Source: Tsukamurella sp. PLM1
GTDB taxonomy: Bacteria; Actinomycetota; Actinomycetes; Mycobacteriales; Mycobacteriaceae
Length of the DNA: 64,000 nucleotides
Direction: 5' to 3'
Assembly (NCBI RefSeq): GCF_023168325.1
Contig: NZ_AP025688.1
Location: forward strand, 2,852,001 to 2,916,000
A program made the position numbers and the translations under genes. Shown in pieces: positions 8,276-17,926 of the stretch (position 1 is its first letter; each line of letters begins with the position of its first letter). The notes below the pieces were generated by a model. It worked only from the letters and a program-made list of their open reading frames with translations, was not told where the DNA came from and did no database searches.

Positions 8276-8372
8276 CCTCTGGAGAGCGCTACCCCTCCCG
8301 GTCTCCGCTCTCACACGAGAGATCGACGCGCTCAGCCTCGCCGTCGGGGCCTTGCCCTTCACACAGCAGGAG

Positions 8373-8400
8373 AAACAAAAAACCGCCTCCGAAGAGGCGG
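8373..8400 (-). terminator. intrinsic terminator of tRNA-Asn
   Basis: Read on the minus strand, CCGCCTC-TTCG-GAGGCGG is a 7-bp GC stem with a UUCG tetraloop, followed by a T-rich tail (A-run 8373-8382 on the plus strand). It lies 9 bases downstream of the tRNA-Asn 3' end. This is a textbook rho-independent terminator. Confidence 0.9.
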
Positions 8401-8408
8401 CTTCCTTG

Positions 8409-8481
8409 CTCCCCCAACTGGACTCGAACCAGTAACCCTTCGATTAACAGTCGAATGCTCTGCCAATTGAGCTATGGGGGA
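8409..8481 (-). tRNA. tRNA-Asn (GTT)
   Basis: The 73-nt cloverleaf on the minus strand has a 7-bp acceptor stem (TCCCCCA/TGGGGGA), the D-arm AGCTCAATTGGCAGAGC, the anticodon loop CTGTTAA with anticodon GTT, and the T-arm GGTTCGAGTCC. CCA is not encoded. A terminator hairpin follows. tRNA genes are common integration targets, and here the tRNA borders a truncated gene and an efflux cassette. Confidence 0.95.
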
Positions 8482-8515
8482 TTGAACTTTGACCGAGAAG
8501 AGAGTCTAGCGCATA

Positions 8516-8574
8516 CGCACTCGGGGAGACCAATCGGCAGGTCAGAGGGCCTGCCGAAGGTCTCCCCGAGTGCG
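8516..8574 (-). terminator. long two-part hairpin downstream of the lipoprotein gene
   Basis: A perfect 16-bp inverted repeat (CGCACTCGGGGAGACC at 8516-8531 and its complement at 8559-8574) encloses a second 7-bp inverted repeat (8535-8541 with 8550-8556). It begins seven bases past the stop of the 8581 gene. There is no T-run, so it is either a GC-rich factor-assisted terminator or a cruciform/processing site separating this gene from tRNA-Asn. Confidence 0.7.
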
Positions 8575-8580
8575 GTCAGC

Positions 8581-10158
8581 TCAGTTGCCTGCGCCGGTGG
8601 TGCAGGTGCCGGCCTTGACCTGCGCCGGGGTGCACACCGTGGCCTCAGCACCGGCGGAGGCCGTCGCAGTCGGAGCCACGGTCCGGGTCTTCGCCTGCGG
8701 GGTCACGGCCGGGGCCTGCGTGGTGGTCGTCGTCACGGCCGGAGCCTCGGTGGTCTGGGTCTGCGTCTGGGTAGGCGCAGGTGCCTCCGTGGTCTCCTCA
8801 GCGGGCTTGGTCGGCTCAGCCGGCTTGGTCGGCTGCTCCGCCGGCGTGGTCGGCTTCGCGGCGGGCTTGTCGGCCGGCTTGGTGGTGGTGGTCGTCTGCG
8901 CACCGGCACCGGCTCCGGCACTGGCGCCCGCGCTGGCGCCGGCGCTCGCACCGTTGCCACCCACGTTGCCGCCGACCGAACCGCCGACACCGGCGCCGCC
9001 GGTCACCGTCGAACCCGAGCCCGCGGTACCCGTGGCACCTGCGTTACCCGTGGCCTCGACCTTGGCGGTCACCCGGTTGCCGTTGTCCGCGCTGGGCTTG
9101 GCGATGGTCGCCTCGACCTCGGTGCCGACGGCCTCGTTCAGCGAGGCGACGGTGCCGGCCTGGATGGTCGCACCCTTGATCGCGGTGGGCAGCGGGTTGG
9201 TCACCCCGGCGTCGAGGTTGACGTTGCCGGTCACCTTGGCACCGGGGAGGGCCACCTCGGCCTTGACGTTCGCCGAGGTCGGCAGCGGGGCGAGCACGAC
9301 GCCGGGCGCGACGGGGGCCGTCACGGTGGCGCTCCCACCGACGGTCGCGTACACCGGCGCCACGATCCGTCCCTGGCCCCGCACGTCGACGACGCGGCCC
9401 GGGGTCACGGCCCAGACCGGGTAGTACGGCTGATCCCAGGCCGGGTTCACCCGGCGGTACGGGTTGTTGCCGATGTTGATGCCGATCGACACGTTGATCA
9501 GCGGCTGCGGCCGCGGCGCGGTCCAGCTCGGCGGGTACACGTAGAACACGGGCACGTCGACCTTGAACTCGGCCGAGAACCACGGCTTCGGGTAGTCGGG
9601 CCGCTGCCACGGGCGGGGCTCGCCCGGGTGCCACGGCTTCACGCCCAGCTGGCGGCCGTACAGAGTCCAGCAGGTCTGGGTCTGGACCTCGGTGCTGACG
9701 GTGCCGCCCGGGGTGGTCGACGTCCGCTTCCAGGACGCCGACTCACAGATCTGCTGGTAGATCTCGATCTGCTCCTGCGTGTAGTTCCACGGCCGGTGGT
9801 TGACCGGGCGCTGCATCGGCGGCGGGGGCGGCGCCTGGGGAGCCACGCGCACGCCGGGGATCGGGGCGGCCGGGTAGTAGACGGTGGTGTTGTTGCTGGT
9901 CGAGGTGATGGTGCCCTGCGGGAGGCCGGAGTTCGCCACTGCCTGGGCGGCGACGGTGTTGCCCACCATCGTGACGCCCTTCGGCGGGACGGCGATGCCG
10001 TCGGTCTGGAAGGCGCCCGGGTTCGCGGTGAACTGATCGCCGGTGACGGGCGAGAACGCGACGGGACTCTCCCCCTCGGTCGACTTGCCACACCCGGCGA
10101 CGAGGCCTGCGACGGCCACGACGGCGAACGACGCGGCTCCGATCTTCTTGGTGTTCAT
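8581..10158 (-). CDS. large exported lipoprotein with low-complexity Pro/Thr/Ala tail
   Basis: This 525-aa protein starts MNTKKIGAASFAVVAVAGL and has a lipobox, LVAGC, at residues 21-25, so it should be lipid-anchored outside the membrane. Residues 100-260 are rich in Pro, Trp and Tyr (PWNYTQEQIEIYQQ, NIGNNPYRRVNPAWDQPYY) and look like a folded surface domain. Residues 270-390 are a beta-rich Ala/Val/Gly region. The last 130 residues are repeats of Gly-Ala-Ser and Thr-Glu-Ala-Pro, a probable cell-wall-spanning stalk, ending in a short Cys-containing tail (VCTPAQVKAGTC). I recognise no named family. ATG 10158, with AAGGATGG upstream, fits the signal peptide. Confidence 0.75.
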   Translation of the reverse strand: MNTKKIGAASFAVVAVAGLVAGCGKSTEGESPVAFSPVTGDQFTANPGAFQTDGIAVPPKGVTMVGNTVAAQAVANSGLPQGTITSTSNNTTVYYPAAPIPGVRVAPQAPPPPPMQRPVNHRPWNYTQEQIEIYQQICESASWKRTSTTPGGTVSTEVQTQTCWTLYGRQLGVKPWHPGEPRPWQRPDYPKPWFSAEFKVDVPVFYVYPPSWTAPRPQPLINVSIGINIGNNPYRRVNPAWDQPYYPVWAVTPGRVVDVRGQGRIVAPVYATVGGSATVTAPVAPGVVLAPLPTSANVKAEVALPGAKVTGNVNLDAGVTNPLPTAIKGATIQAGTVASLNEAVGTEVEATIAKPSADNGNRVTAKVEATGNAGATGTAGSGSTVTGGAGVGGSVGGNVGGNGASAGASAGASAGAGAGAQTTTTTKPADKPAAKPTTPAEQPTKPAEPTKPAEETTEAPAPTQTQTQTTEAPAVTTTTTQAPAVTPQAKTRTVAPTATASAGAEATVCTPAQVKAGTCTTGAGN

Positions 10159-10300
10159 GCGGTATCCATCCTTGGTGATGAGACGGGGCCGAGGGCCGCC
10201 GGTGGACTCTGGACTCAAGTCACAGCCTGTATCCCGACGATGCCCCACTTCGTTACACACCACCCGCGAAAATCGCGAAGTTCAGGGTTCTCCCGCAGGT

Positions 10301-11341
10301 TCAGTACAGGGGACGCACAGAGAAGACCTGTAGTTTCTGGGGCGCACCCTTGGCTTTGAACTTGCGCGGTCGCACCTGGTAGCGGGCCCTATCGGCGATA
10401 CTGAACACGGTCTCCGAGGCGAGCACCTCGCCCCCGTTCGCCGCTTCCGCGACCCGCGCGGCGATGTTGACGTCCACGCCGATCAGATCGCCCTTCACGC
10501 GTCGGGGCGTGCCCGTGTGCAGGCCGGCGCGCAGGGTCGGCCGGTAATCCTCGGCGAGGTCGATCGCACCCACCGCCTCGATCACCTCGTACGCCGCCTC
10601 GATCGCGGTGTCGCCGTCGAAGGCGGCCAGGGCACCGTCGCCCATGGTCTTGACGATGACTCCCCCATGCCGCTCCACGAGCTCCTTGGTCGTCTTGTTC
10701 ACCGCGTGCAGCAGCCGAACGATGTCGTCGTCGGAGCGACCCAGCGCCCAGGTCGAGAAGGCGACGAGATCGGTGAACATGATGGTGATCGGCTTCGGCG
10801 GCAGGTAGCCGCGGTCGCGTCGGCTGATCATCGCCTGCCACGTCGCGGTAGCCAGGGTGCCGAGCTCGCGGGTCACGGTCGGCTCGTCGCCCACGATCCG
10901 GTCCACCAGGCCGGCCAGCCGCTCCGTGGACTCCGCGTCGGGCTGGAACAGGTCCTTCTTGGGGCCGCCGGGCATGTTCTCGCGCGCGGCGCGCACCAGC
11001 GAGGTCATCGCCTTACTGCGGTTCGCCTTGTGCGCCGCCTCGGCGCTCCTGGCGAGGAACGCGCGGCCCCGTCCCTGCGGCCGAGCCGCGGCATCGTCGG
11101 GCACGTCGAGTGCGTCGTCCGGCATGCGGTCAACAGTAGACGGGCGCAGCCGCGACTGCGAGGCTGACCACGTCCCGTTCCGCGCGCACAGCCGCGCGCC
11201 GTAGACGTGTGCGTCGAGGTCCGCCGCAGCGTCGAGCACCGCCTTGACCACCCGCCACACGCCGAAGCTCGCGCGGCGCCCCGCGGGCGGGCGGATCCCG
11301 AGGTTGAAGTAGCCGCTGCGCACGTCGTAGTGATCCAGCAC
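10301..11341 (-). CDS. class III adenylate/guanylate cyclase
   Basis: This 346-aa protein has a C-terminal cyclase homology domain from about residue 180: ITIMFTDLVAFSTWA with the first metal-binding Asp, GGVIVKTMGDGALAAF with the second Asp, and VDVNIAARVAEAANGGEVL. It has no membrane segment and is cytoplasmic. GTG 11341 is preferred because AAGGGGA precedes it. ATG 11125 is possible but has no ribosome site. With the longer start the first 70 residues form an unrecognised N-terminal region. It likely makes cAMP from ATP; the substrate-specifying lysine was not verified. It is divergent from the methyltransferase at 11456. Confidence 0.8.
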   Translation of the reverse strand: MLDHYDVRSGYFNLGIRPPAGRRASFGVWRVVKAVLDAAADLDAHVYGARLCARNGTWSASQSRLRPSTVDRMPDDALDVPDDAAARPQGRGRAFLARSAEAAHKANRSKAMTSLVRAARENMPGGPKKDLFQPDAESTERLAGLVDRIVGDEPTVTRELGTLATATWQAMISRRDRGYLPPKPITIMFTDLVAFSTWALGRSDDDIVRLLHAVNKTTKELVERHGGVIVKTMGDGALAAFDGDTAIEAAYEVIEAVGAIDLAEDYRPTLRAGLHTGTPRRVKGDLIGVDVNIAARVAEAANGGEVLASETVFSIADRARYQVRPRKFKAKGAPQKLQVFSVRPLY

Positions 11342-11455
11342 GCTGTCCCCTTCGTCCGGTTCGGGTCTTCTGAGGTCAGCGTAGAACGGGTTCCTTCGAC
11401 ACGGGAGGGATTGGCGCACGGCGCGCCGAGCGAGACGGCGCGGCATACTCGCACG

Positions 11456-12073
11456 GTGGATCAGCCCGGCTACGACGCCCTCGCCCAGCTCTACGCCGAC
11501 ACCTTCCCGGACGCGTTCACCAGTTCCCTCGAACGCGCGGCGGTCGACGCGTTCCTCGGCTCCCTCCCTGGCCCCCGCATCGTCGACGTCGGCTGCGGCA
11601 TCGGCCACGTGGCCGCGCACATCGCCGAGCGGGGCGGCACCGTCGTCGGGGTGGAACCGAGCCCGAACATGCTCGCGCTCGCCCGGGCCGCGCATCCCGG
11701 CCTCGACCTGCGCGCCGGGGACGCCGGGCTGGCCGGGCTCGAGCTCGGCGGGTTCGACGGTGCCCTCGCCCGCTACAGCCTCATCCACCTGCCGCCCGAC
11801 GAGGTGCGTGCGGTGCTGCGCGACTGGCACGCCCGCCTGCCCGACGGTGCCGTGCTCCTCGTCGCGACGCAGTCCACCGACGATCCCGGAGTGCATCCGT
11901 TCGACCATGCCGTCGCGCCGGCCTGGCGCTGGCATCCGGATGCGCTGGCCGAGGCGGTGACCGACGCCGGGTTCGCCGAGCAGTGGCGGCTGATCTCCCG
12001 GCCCGACGGGATGGCGCACCACCGGTTCCCCGAGCTGCACCTGGCCGCGCGGAAGCAACGGGAAATCCTGTAG
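11456..12073 (+). CDS. class I SAM-dependent methyltransferase
   Basis: This 205-aa protein has a Rossmann SAM-binding core: motif I RIVDVGCGIGHVAAHIAERG at residues 40-59, an acidic residue closing strand 2 in VVGVEPS, FDGALARYSLIHLP as motif IV, and PDGAVLLVATQS after it. GTG 11456 begins the protein (VDQPGYDALAQLYADTF) at the normal distance from motif I. The methyl acceptor is unknown. The gene ends 24 bases before tRNA-Met. Confidence 0.8.
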   Translation: MDQPGYDALAQLYADTFPDAFTSSLERAAVDAFLGSLPGPRIVDVGCGIGHVAAHIAERGGTVVGVEPSPNMLALARAAHPGLDLRAGDAGLAGLELGGFDGALARYSLIHLPPDEVRAVLRDWHARLPDGAVLLVATQSTDDPGVHPFDHAVAPAWRWHPDALAEAVTDAGFAEQWRLISRPDGMAHHRFPELHLAARKQREIL

Positions 12074-12097
12074 CCTCACCTGCGGTGATTCCACCAG

Positions 12098-12174
12098 GGG
12101 GCGATAGCTCAGTCGGTTAGAGCCGCGGACTCATAATCCGCTGGTCGTGGGTTCGAGCCCCACTCGCCCCACCA
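12098..12174 (+). tRNA. tRNA-Met (CAT), CCA encoded
   Basis: The 77-nt cloverleaf has acceptor GGGGCGA/TCGCCCC, D-arm AGCTCAGTCGGTTAGAGC, anticodon loop CTCATAA (anticodon CAT) in a 5-bp GCGGA/TCCGC stem, T-loop GTTCGAGCC, and encoded ACCA at 12171-12174. The first acceptor pair G-C excludes the initiator type. Elongator Met is most likely; tRNA-Ile2 with a lysidine-modified CAT cannot be fully excluded by eye. Confidence 0.9.
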
Positions 12175-12247
12175 CACCGCGCCGCGCGCGTCGCCCACCC
12201 CGCCGCATCCGACCCACCTGGCCACGACGGTGCCGCTCGCAGGCATA

Positions 12248-13765
<1,518 letters not shown>

Positions 13766-13777
13766 TACCCGAACCCG

Positions 13778-14542
13778 TCACCGTCCCGGTGGGAGCAGCT
13801 GCTCCTGCCGGGACGGTGTCGTTTCCGATACGTCGCGCGGCACCCCGGTCCCTCCCCGAGCCGCGAGGCGCTCCCGCACCACGGGGGCGAACGGGCTCCA
13901 CGCGAACCAGGTGGGGAACGACCGGATCAGGCCGGCGGAGCCGGACAGGACCAGGCCTCCCGTCGCGACGGACCGCGGGTAGTCGGTGATGCCCGAGAAC
14001 ACCCGCATCAAGTCCACCGGGTCGGTGCGCACGACCAGGTCCGTGTCGTATCCCGGCGGATCCGTGCAGACCGACGACTCCCGGCGCTCGATGACGAGCC
14101 AGATCCGGAGCGGCTCGTCGCCCACGTAATCGAACTCGACGACGGTGCGCCGCTCGGGAAGCGCGTCGGTCACCAATCTCCGAGACATCCACCAGGTCAA
14201 CGTCACCGGGTCCACCTCGCGCGGCTCGGGTTCGCTGAACATCCAGCGCACCGACCACTCGCCGAGCGCCATGATCACCCGCTCGAGGTCGCGGCCCGCC
14301 GGTGTCAGCACGTACTCGTGCCCACCCCCGCGCGGAACCGCGACGCGTTCGACGACCCCCTTGCGCTCCAGGTAGCTCAGCCGGGACTTGAGCAGCGAGC
14401 GCGAGATCCCCGGGAGCCCGCGGTCGATGTCGTTGAACCGGCGTCCGCCGAGGATCAGCTCGCGGACGATGAGCGGCGTCCAGCGCTCTCCGATCACGGC
14501 ACTGGCGAGGGCCACCGGGCAGTACTGGTTGTAGTCCTTCAC
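13778..14542 (-). CDS. HxlR-family winged-helix transcriptional regulator
   Basis: This 254-aa protein starts VKDYNQYCPVALASAVIGERW. The family cysteine near the N-terminus is followed by WTPLIVRELILGGRRFNDI and the recognition helix ISRSLLKSRLSYLERKGVV, then the wing GGHEYVLTPAGRDL. The extra C-terminal 130 residues, including EFDYVGDEPLRIWLVIERRE, resemble an SCP2/ligand-binding-like extension found in longer HxlR proteins. GTG 14542 has GAGGAGG five bases upstream. It is divergent from the methyltransferase at 14693, which it may control (inference from position). Confidence 0.85.
   Translation of the reverse strand: MKDYNQYCPVALASAVIGERWTPLIVRELILGGRRFNDIDRGLPGISRSLLKSRLSYLERKGVVERVAVPRGGGHEYVLTPAGRDLERVIMALGEWSVRWMFSEPEPREVDPVTLTWWMSRRLVTDALPERRTVVEFDYVGDEPLRIWLVIERRESSVCTDPPGYDTDLVVRTDPVDLMRVFSGITDYPRSVATGGLVLSGSAGLIRSFPTWFAWSPFAPVVRERLAARGGTGVPRDVSETTPSRQEQLLPPGR
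13780..13817 (+). terminator. hairpin terminator after gap
   Basis: ACCGTCCCGG (13780-13789) pairs with CCGGGACGGT (13808-13817), and the loop contains a second self-complementary GAGCAGCTGCTC. It lies 15 bases past the gap stop and inside the 3' end of the convergent HxlR gene, whose final codons are therefore constrained by the hairpin. Confidence 0.75.
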
Positions 14543-14692
14543 TGCGGCCTCCTCGGAGAGCGGGCGCTCCCTTCGAGTGTGGGCGCCTCCGGCGCCGGGT
14601 CCAGATTCAGTCCCGGCTCGGTCCAGTTCTCGTCCTGGTTCGCGCGCCCCGACGCCGCCATCCTGAGAGGACCAGCGAGGAAGGGAATTATC

Positions 14693-15551
14693 ATGACCAG
14701 TACGTTCGACCCATCGGTGTTCAAGTCCACCACCCGTGAGCAATGGCAGGCGGCCGCGGAGGCCTGGCATCGGTGGGGCCCGGATCGAGGAATGGCTCGG
14801 CGAATCCACGGTGCGGATGCTCGACGACGCCGGCGTCACCGCCGGTTCCCACGTGATCGACATCGCCGCCGGAGCCGGCGGGCAGACGGTCGCCGCCGCC
14901 CGGCGCGCCGGGAGCTCGGGATGGGTGCTCGCGACCGACATCTCGCCGGCGATCCTCGACTTCGCGACACGCTCCGCAGCGGCCGCCGGCCTGACGAACG
15001 TCGAGACCCTCGAGGCGGACGGGGAGGACCTCCGCGCGATCCCCGACGCGACCTATGACGCGGCGATCTCCCGGGTCGGCCTGATCTACTTCCCCGATCG
15101 CGGGCAGGCGCTCGCGGAGATGCACCGCGTACTCCGGCCCGGCGGTCGCGCGTCGGCCGTCGTGTACGCCGCGGCGGAGCGGAACGGATTCTTCGCCGTT
15201 CCCGTCGGCATCATCGGCGCCGCGGCCGGCCTTCCGGCGCCCGCCCCGGGGCTCCCCGGGCCGTTCAGTCTTGCCGGCGACGGCGTCGCCACCGCGGCCT
15301 TCACCGCCGCCGGGTTCGTCGACGTGACGGCAACGGCCGTACCGTCGCCCGTCCGGTTCTCCTCCTCGGCGGAGTGCACGCGCTTCGAGCGGGAGTCGTT
15401 CGGCGCGCTCCACCAGATGCTCGCGGGCGTCGACGAATCGACCCGCACGCAGACGTGGGAGCGGATCGAGCACGCGCTCGGCGAGTACGACGGACCCACC
15501 GGTTTCGTCGGCCCGTGCGAGATGCTGGTGGTGTCCGGCATCCGGCCGTGA
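14693..15551 (+). CDS. SAM-dependent methyltransferase (UbiE-like), one frame break
   Basis: ATG 14693 has an excellent ribosome site (GAGGAAGGGA) and opens MTSTFDPSVFKSTTREQWQ, continuing AAAEAWHRWGP. Near 14781-14784 the frame shifts into IEEWLGESTVRMLDDAGV and the SAM motif HVIDIAAGAGGQTVAAARRA. The joined protein is about 285 aa, with AISRVGLIYFPD as motif IV and VLRPGGRASAVVYA after it. The two halves fit the usual family sequence exactly, so the break is one extra base or two missing bases. The acceptor substrate is unknown. It is divergent from the HxlR gene. Confidence 0.8.
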
Positions 15552-15579
15552 CCCGTCGGTGCCGCCGAACGTCACCCAA

Positions 15580-16578
15580 TCACGAACAGTCGCAGCAACA
15601 CCCGTCGCCGCAGCAGCAGTCCCCGTCGCAACAATCGTCGGCGTTCTGCTTCGCTTCGCCGGCCTGAACCAGCTTCTTGGCCGCCTTGTCGTCGGGCTTC
15701 TTCCGGCTCTGGGCGCCGTTCGCGACGAGCACCGTCGCCATCGCCGCCAGGAGCAGCGGCCGCACGAGCCGGTCGTCGCGCAGCCGCACCCGACCGAGCA
15801 GCTCGATCGCGATGTCCTGCAACGCCCGAAGCCGCTCGACGGCCTGTTCCCGCGTGGTCCCCGTCGCGTCCAGGGGGTTGTAGTCGCCCCGGGCGCGGTC
15901 GCGCTGCAGGTCCTCCAGGGCGTCGGCCAGGTGCGCGAACTCCCCGTACGCCCGTCCCAGTTCCGCCAGCGGGGCGGCGTTCTCGGGGCGACCCGCCAGC
16001 GTCGCCGACGCCGCGAACATCTCGCCCACGACGGCCGCCGTGGGCGCGGTGACCTCGGCGAGCTCCGTCGCCCGCGCCTCGATCCGGGCCTGCTCCGCGA
16101 GGCCGGCCAGCGCTTCGGGCACGTGCGCCGCGGCCGCCACCTCCCCGTCCGCGAGCGCTGCGGCCCCCGCCCGTCGTTCGGCCCGCCGCAGCAGCCCGAC
16201 GGTGCGCCGTCCCACCACCGTGGCGCCGTGCCCGGCGAGGCCGTGCTCCTGTTCCGCGGCGCGATCCCCGAGTTTCGCTGCGGCGAGCGCCAGCGACGCC
16301 GTACGCCCCAGGCGCACACTCAGTTCGGACGGCGCGATCACGTCCGCGCGGCGCATGCCGCGCAGCGCGCACGGACCCGCAGTACGGGTGGCGGCACCGT
16401 CGGGCTGCTGGGCCTCGACGAGCGCCGAGAGGAGGGCGGCGTCGGTATTGGTGGCGGCCCGGGCGGGCTGCCCGGCGGCGTCGCGCAGCGCGAGGCACAG
16501 GCCGCACATGTGCGCGCGCCAGCGGGCGCGGACGGCCGGGTCGAGGTGGGACGCACAGGGGCGCACGAGTCCGAGCAC
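15580..16578 (-). CDS. DUF5685-type protein with cysteine-cluster tail
   Basis: This 332-aa protein begins MLGLVRPCASHLDPAVRARW and has CGLCLALRD near residue 25, a C-x2-C pair typical of this actinobacterial family of unknown function. The middle is helical and Ala-rich, with the conserved-looking GDYNPLDATG. The last 19 residues contain nine cysteines in short Cys/Asp/Gly blocks, suggesting metal or cluster binding. It uses GTG 16578. I recall the DUF5685 name only from general resemblance, so the family label is moderate. Confidence 0.6.
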   Translation of the reverse strand: MLGLVRPCASHLDPAVRARWRAHMCGLCLALRDAAGQPARAATNTDAALLSALVEAQQPDGAATRTAGPCALRGMRRADVIAPSELSVRLGRTASLALAAAKLGDRAAEQEHGLAGHGATVVGRRTVGLLRRAERRAGAAALADGEVAAAAHVPEALAGLAEQARIEARATELAEVTAPTAAVVGEMFAASATLAGRPENAAPLAELGRAYGEFAHLADALEDLQRDRARGDYNPLDATGTTREQAVERLRALQDIAIELLGRVRLRDDRLVRPLLLAAMATVLVANGAQSRKKPDDKAAKKLVQAGEAKQNADDCCDGDCCCGDGCCCDCS

Positions 16579-16619
16579 GGGGCGGCCTCCGATCAGTGGC
16601 TACAACCGGGTGGGTCCGC

Positions 16620-16862
16620 TCATTCTGCGGCCGGCGGCCCGTCTTCGGAGGCGTTGCGGCGATCCGACCGGCGCTCGAGCAGCTTGCGCACCCCGCGCCA
16701 CGCGATGAGCACCACCGCGGTCCCGAGCAGGACCGCGGGGATCTTGAGCCACGCGTTCAGCGGATCCAGCAGCCAGAACAACAGGCCCAGCGCGGCGACC
16801 AGCAGGACGATCTCGACGAGGTCACCGAGGGTGAACGTGCGGTCTTCGTCGTTGATCATCAC
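16620..16862 (-). CDS. small two-helix membrane protein
   Basis: This protein of about 80 aa has an acidic N-terminus (MINDEDRTFTLGD), two hydrophobic stretches (residues about 15-33 and 40-57) and a basic/polar tail with RKLLERRSDRR. GTG 16862 and ATG 16859 are adjacent possible starts. It lies between DUF5685 and YggS on the same strand. No function is recognised. Confidence 0.55.
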   Translation of the reverse strand: MMINDEDRTFTLGDLVEIVLLVAALGLLFWLLDPLNAWLKIPAVLLGTAVVLIAWRGVRKLLERRSDRRNASEDGPPAAE

Positions 16863-16910
16863 GCCGAGAACCCTACCGCCGCGCGACCCCCGCGGCCCGC
16901 CGCGGCTCCG

Positions 16911-17650
16911 TCAGCCCGCGGGCCAGTACGCGCTGTCCGGGGTCGCGCGGGAACCGAAGATCGCCTGCCCCACGCGCACGCACGTCGCGCCCTCCTCGAT
17001 CGCGATCTCGTAGTCGCCGGACATGCCCATGGACAGCTCCCCCACCTCGGGCCAGTCCTGCACCGCGCGGTCGCGCACGTCCCGCAGCACCCGGAAGCAC
17101 CGCCGCACGCGGGCCTCGTCCGACGAGAACTCCGCGAGCGTCATGAACCCCCGCACCCGCAGCGCACTGAACGCGGGGAGCGCCTCGAGGAACGCGGGGA
17201 CCTCCGCGGGCGCGAGGCCGCTCTTCTGGGGCTCCGCCGACGTGTTCACCTGCACGTACACGTCCAGGCCGCGCCCCACCATCTGCAGCCGCCGGTCGAG
17301 CGCCTCGGCGAGCCGCACGCTGTCGAGGGCCTGAAACTCGTTCGCAAAGGCTGCCACGTCCTTGGCCTTGTTGGTCTGCAGGTGGCCGATCACCGCCCAC
17401 GACAGGTCCAGGTCGGCCATCTCCTCGCTCTTGCGCTTGGCCTCCTGCACCTTGTTCTCGCCGAGCTCGCGGCATCCCGCCGCGACGGCGAGCCGCAGCC
17501 GCTCCTGGGGCACGGTCTTGCTGACCGGCAGCAGCCGCACGTCCGACGGTGCGCGGCCCGCCCGGGTCGCCGCCGCATCGATCTTCGCCAACACCCCTGC
17601 GATGTTCGTCTCGAACTCGGCGACGGTCTGCGGCGGGGGTAGGAAGTCAT
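16911..17650 (-). CDS. yggS: YggS-family PLP-binding homeostasis protein, one frame break
   Basis: This PLP enzyme-like barrel protein binds pyridoxal phosphate through the lysine in LLPVSKTVP, with GENKVQEAKRK, WAVIGHLQTNKA, DVYVQVNTSAEPQKSG, VRGFMTLAEFS and LSMGMSGDYEIAIEEGAT following in family order. The only usable start is ATG 17650 (MTSYP), which is out of frame. One extra C in the CCCCC run (17635-17639 on the plus strand as GGGGG) joins MTSYPPPQTVAEFETN to the rest, giving 246 aa. YggS proteins control B6-vitamer balance (established). Confidence 0.85.
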
Positions 17651-17684
17651 GGGCCGAGCCTATCGGCCGGGTAGAGTCGAGCCC

Positions 17685-17926
17685 ATGATCCGTCTGGTTA
17701 TCGCTGCAGGGGCCGGCTACGTGCTGGGCACCAAGGCCGGGCGCCGCCGGTACGAGCAGATCAATCGCACCGCGAAGGCCATCGCCACGAGCCCCGCCAC
17801 CAAGAAGGCCGTCGAGATCGGGCGCCGCAAGCTGTCCGAGCAGCTGAACCCCGATCCGAAGATGCGCACCATGCGCGAGATCGACGCGCAGACGGTGATC
17901 TACTCCCCAAGACCGATCTCGACTGA
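17685..17926 (+). CDS. small YtxH-like membrane-associated protein, probable 3' frame break
   Basis: It starts MIRLVIAAGAGYVLGTKAG, a short hydrophobic N-terminal segment followed by a basic helix (RRRYEQINRTAKAI), a form common among small Mycobacteriales proteins. As read, the frame runs to 17999 with an atypical Pro/Arg tail. One extra base in CCCC (17905-17908) gives YSPKTDLD and a TGA at 17924-17926 (80 aa). The same added base also gives the convergent SecB-like gene a stop, which strengthens the correction. Function unknown. Confidence 0.6.

Noticed and set aside
8455-10359. 634-codon open frame on the plus strand
   Set aside because: It is the antisense of the lipoprotein gene, composed of Arg/Gly/His-rich out-of-frame sequence, and it runs through the tRNA-Asn gene. 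No domain or ribosome site supports it.
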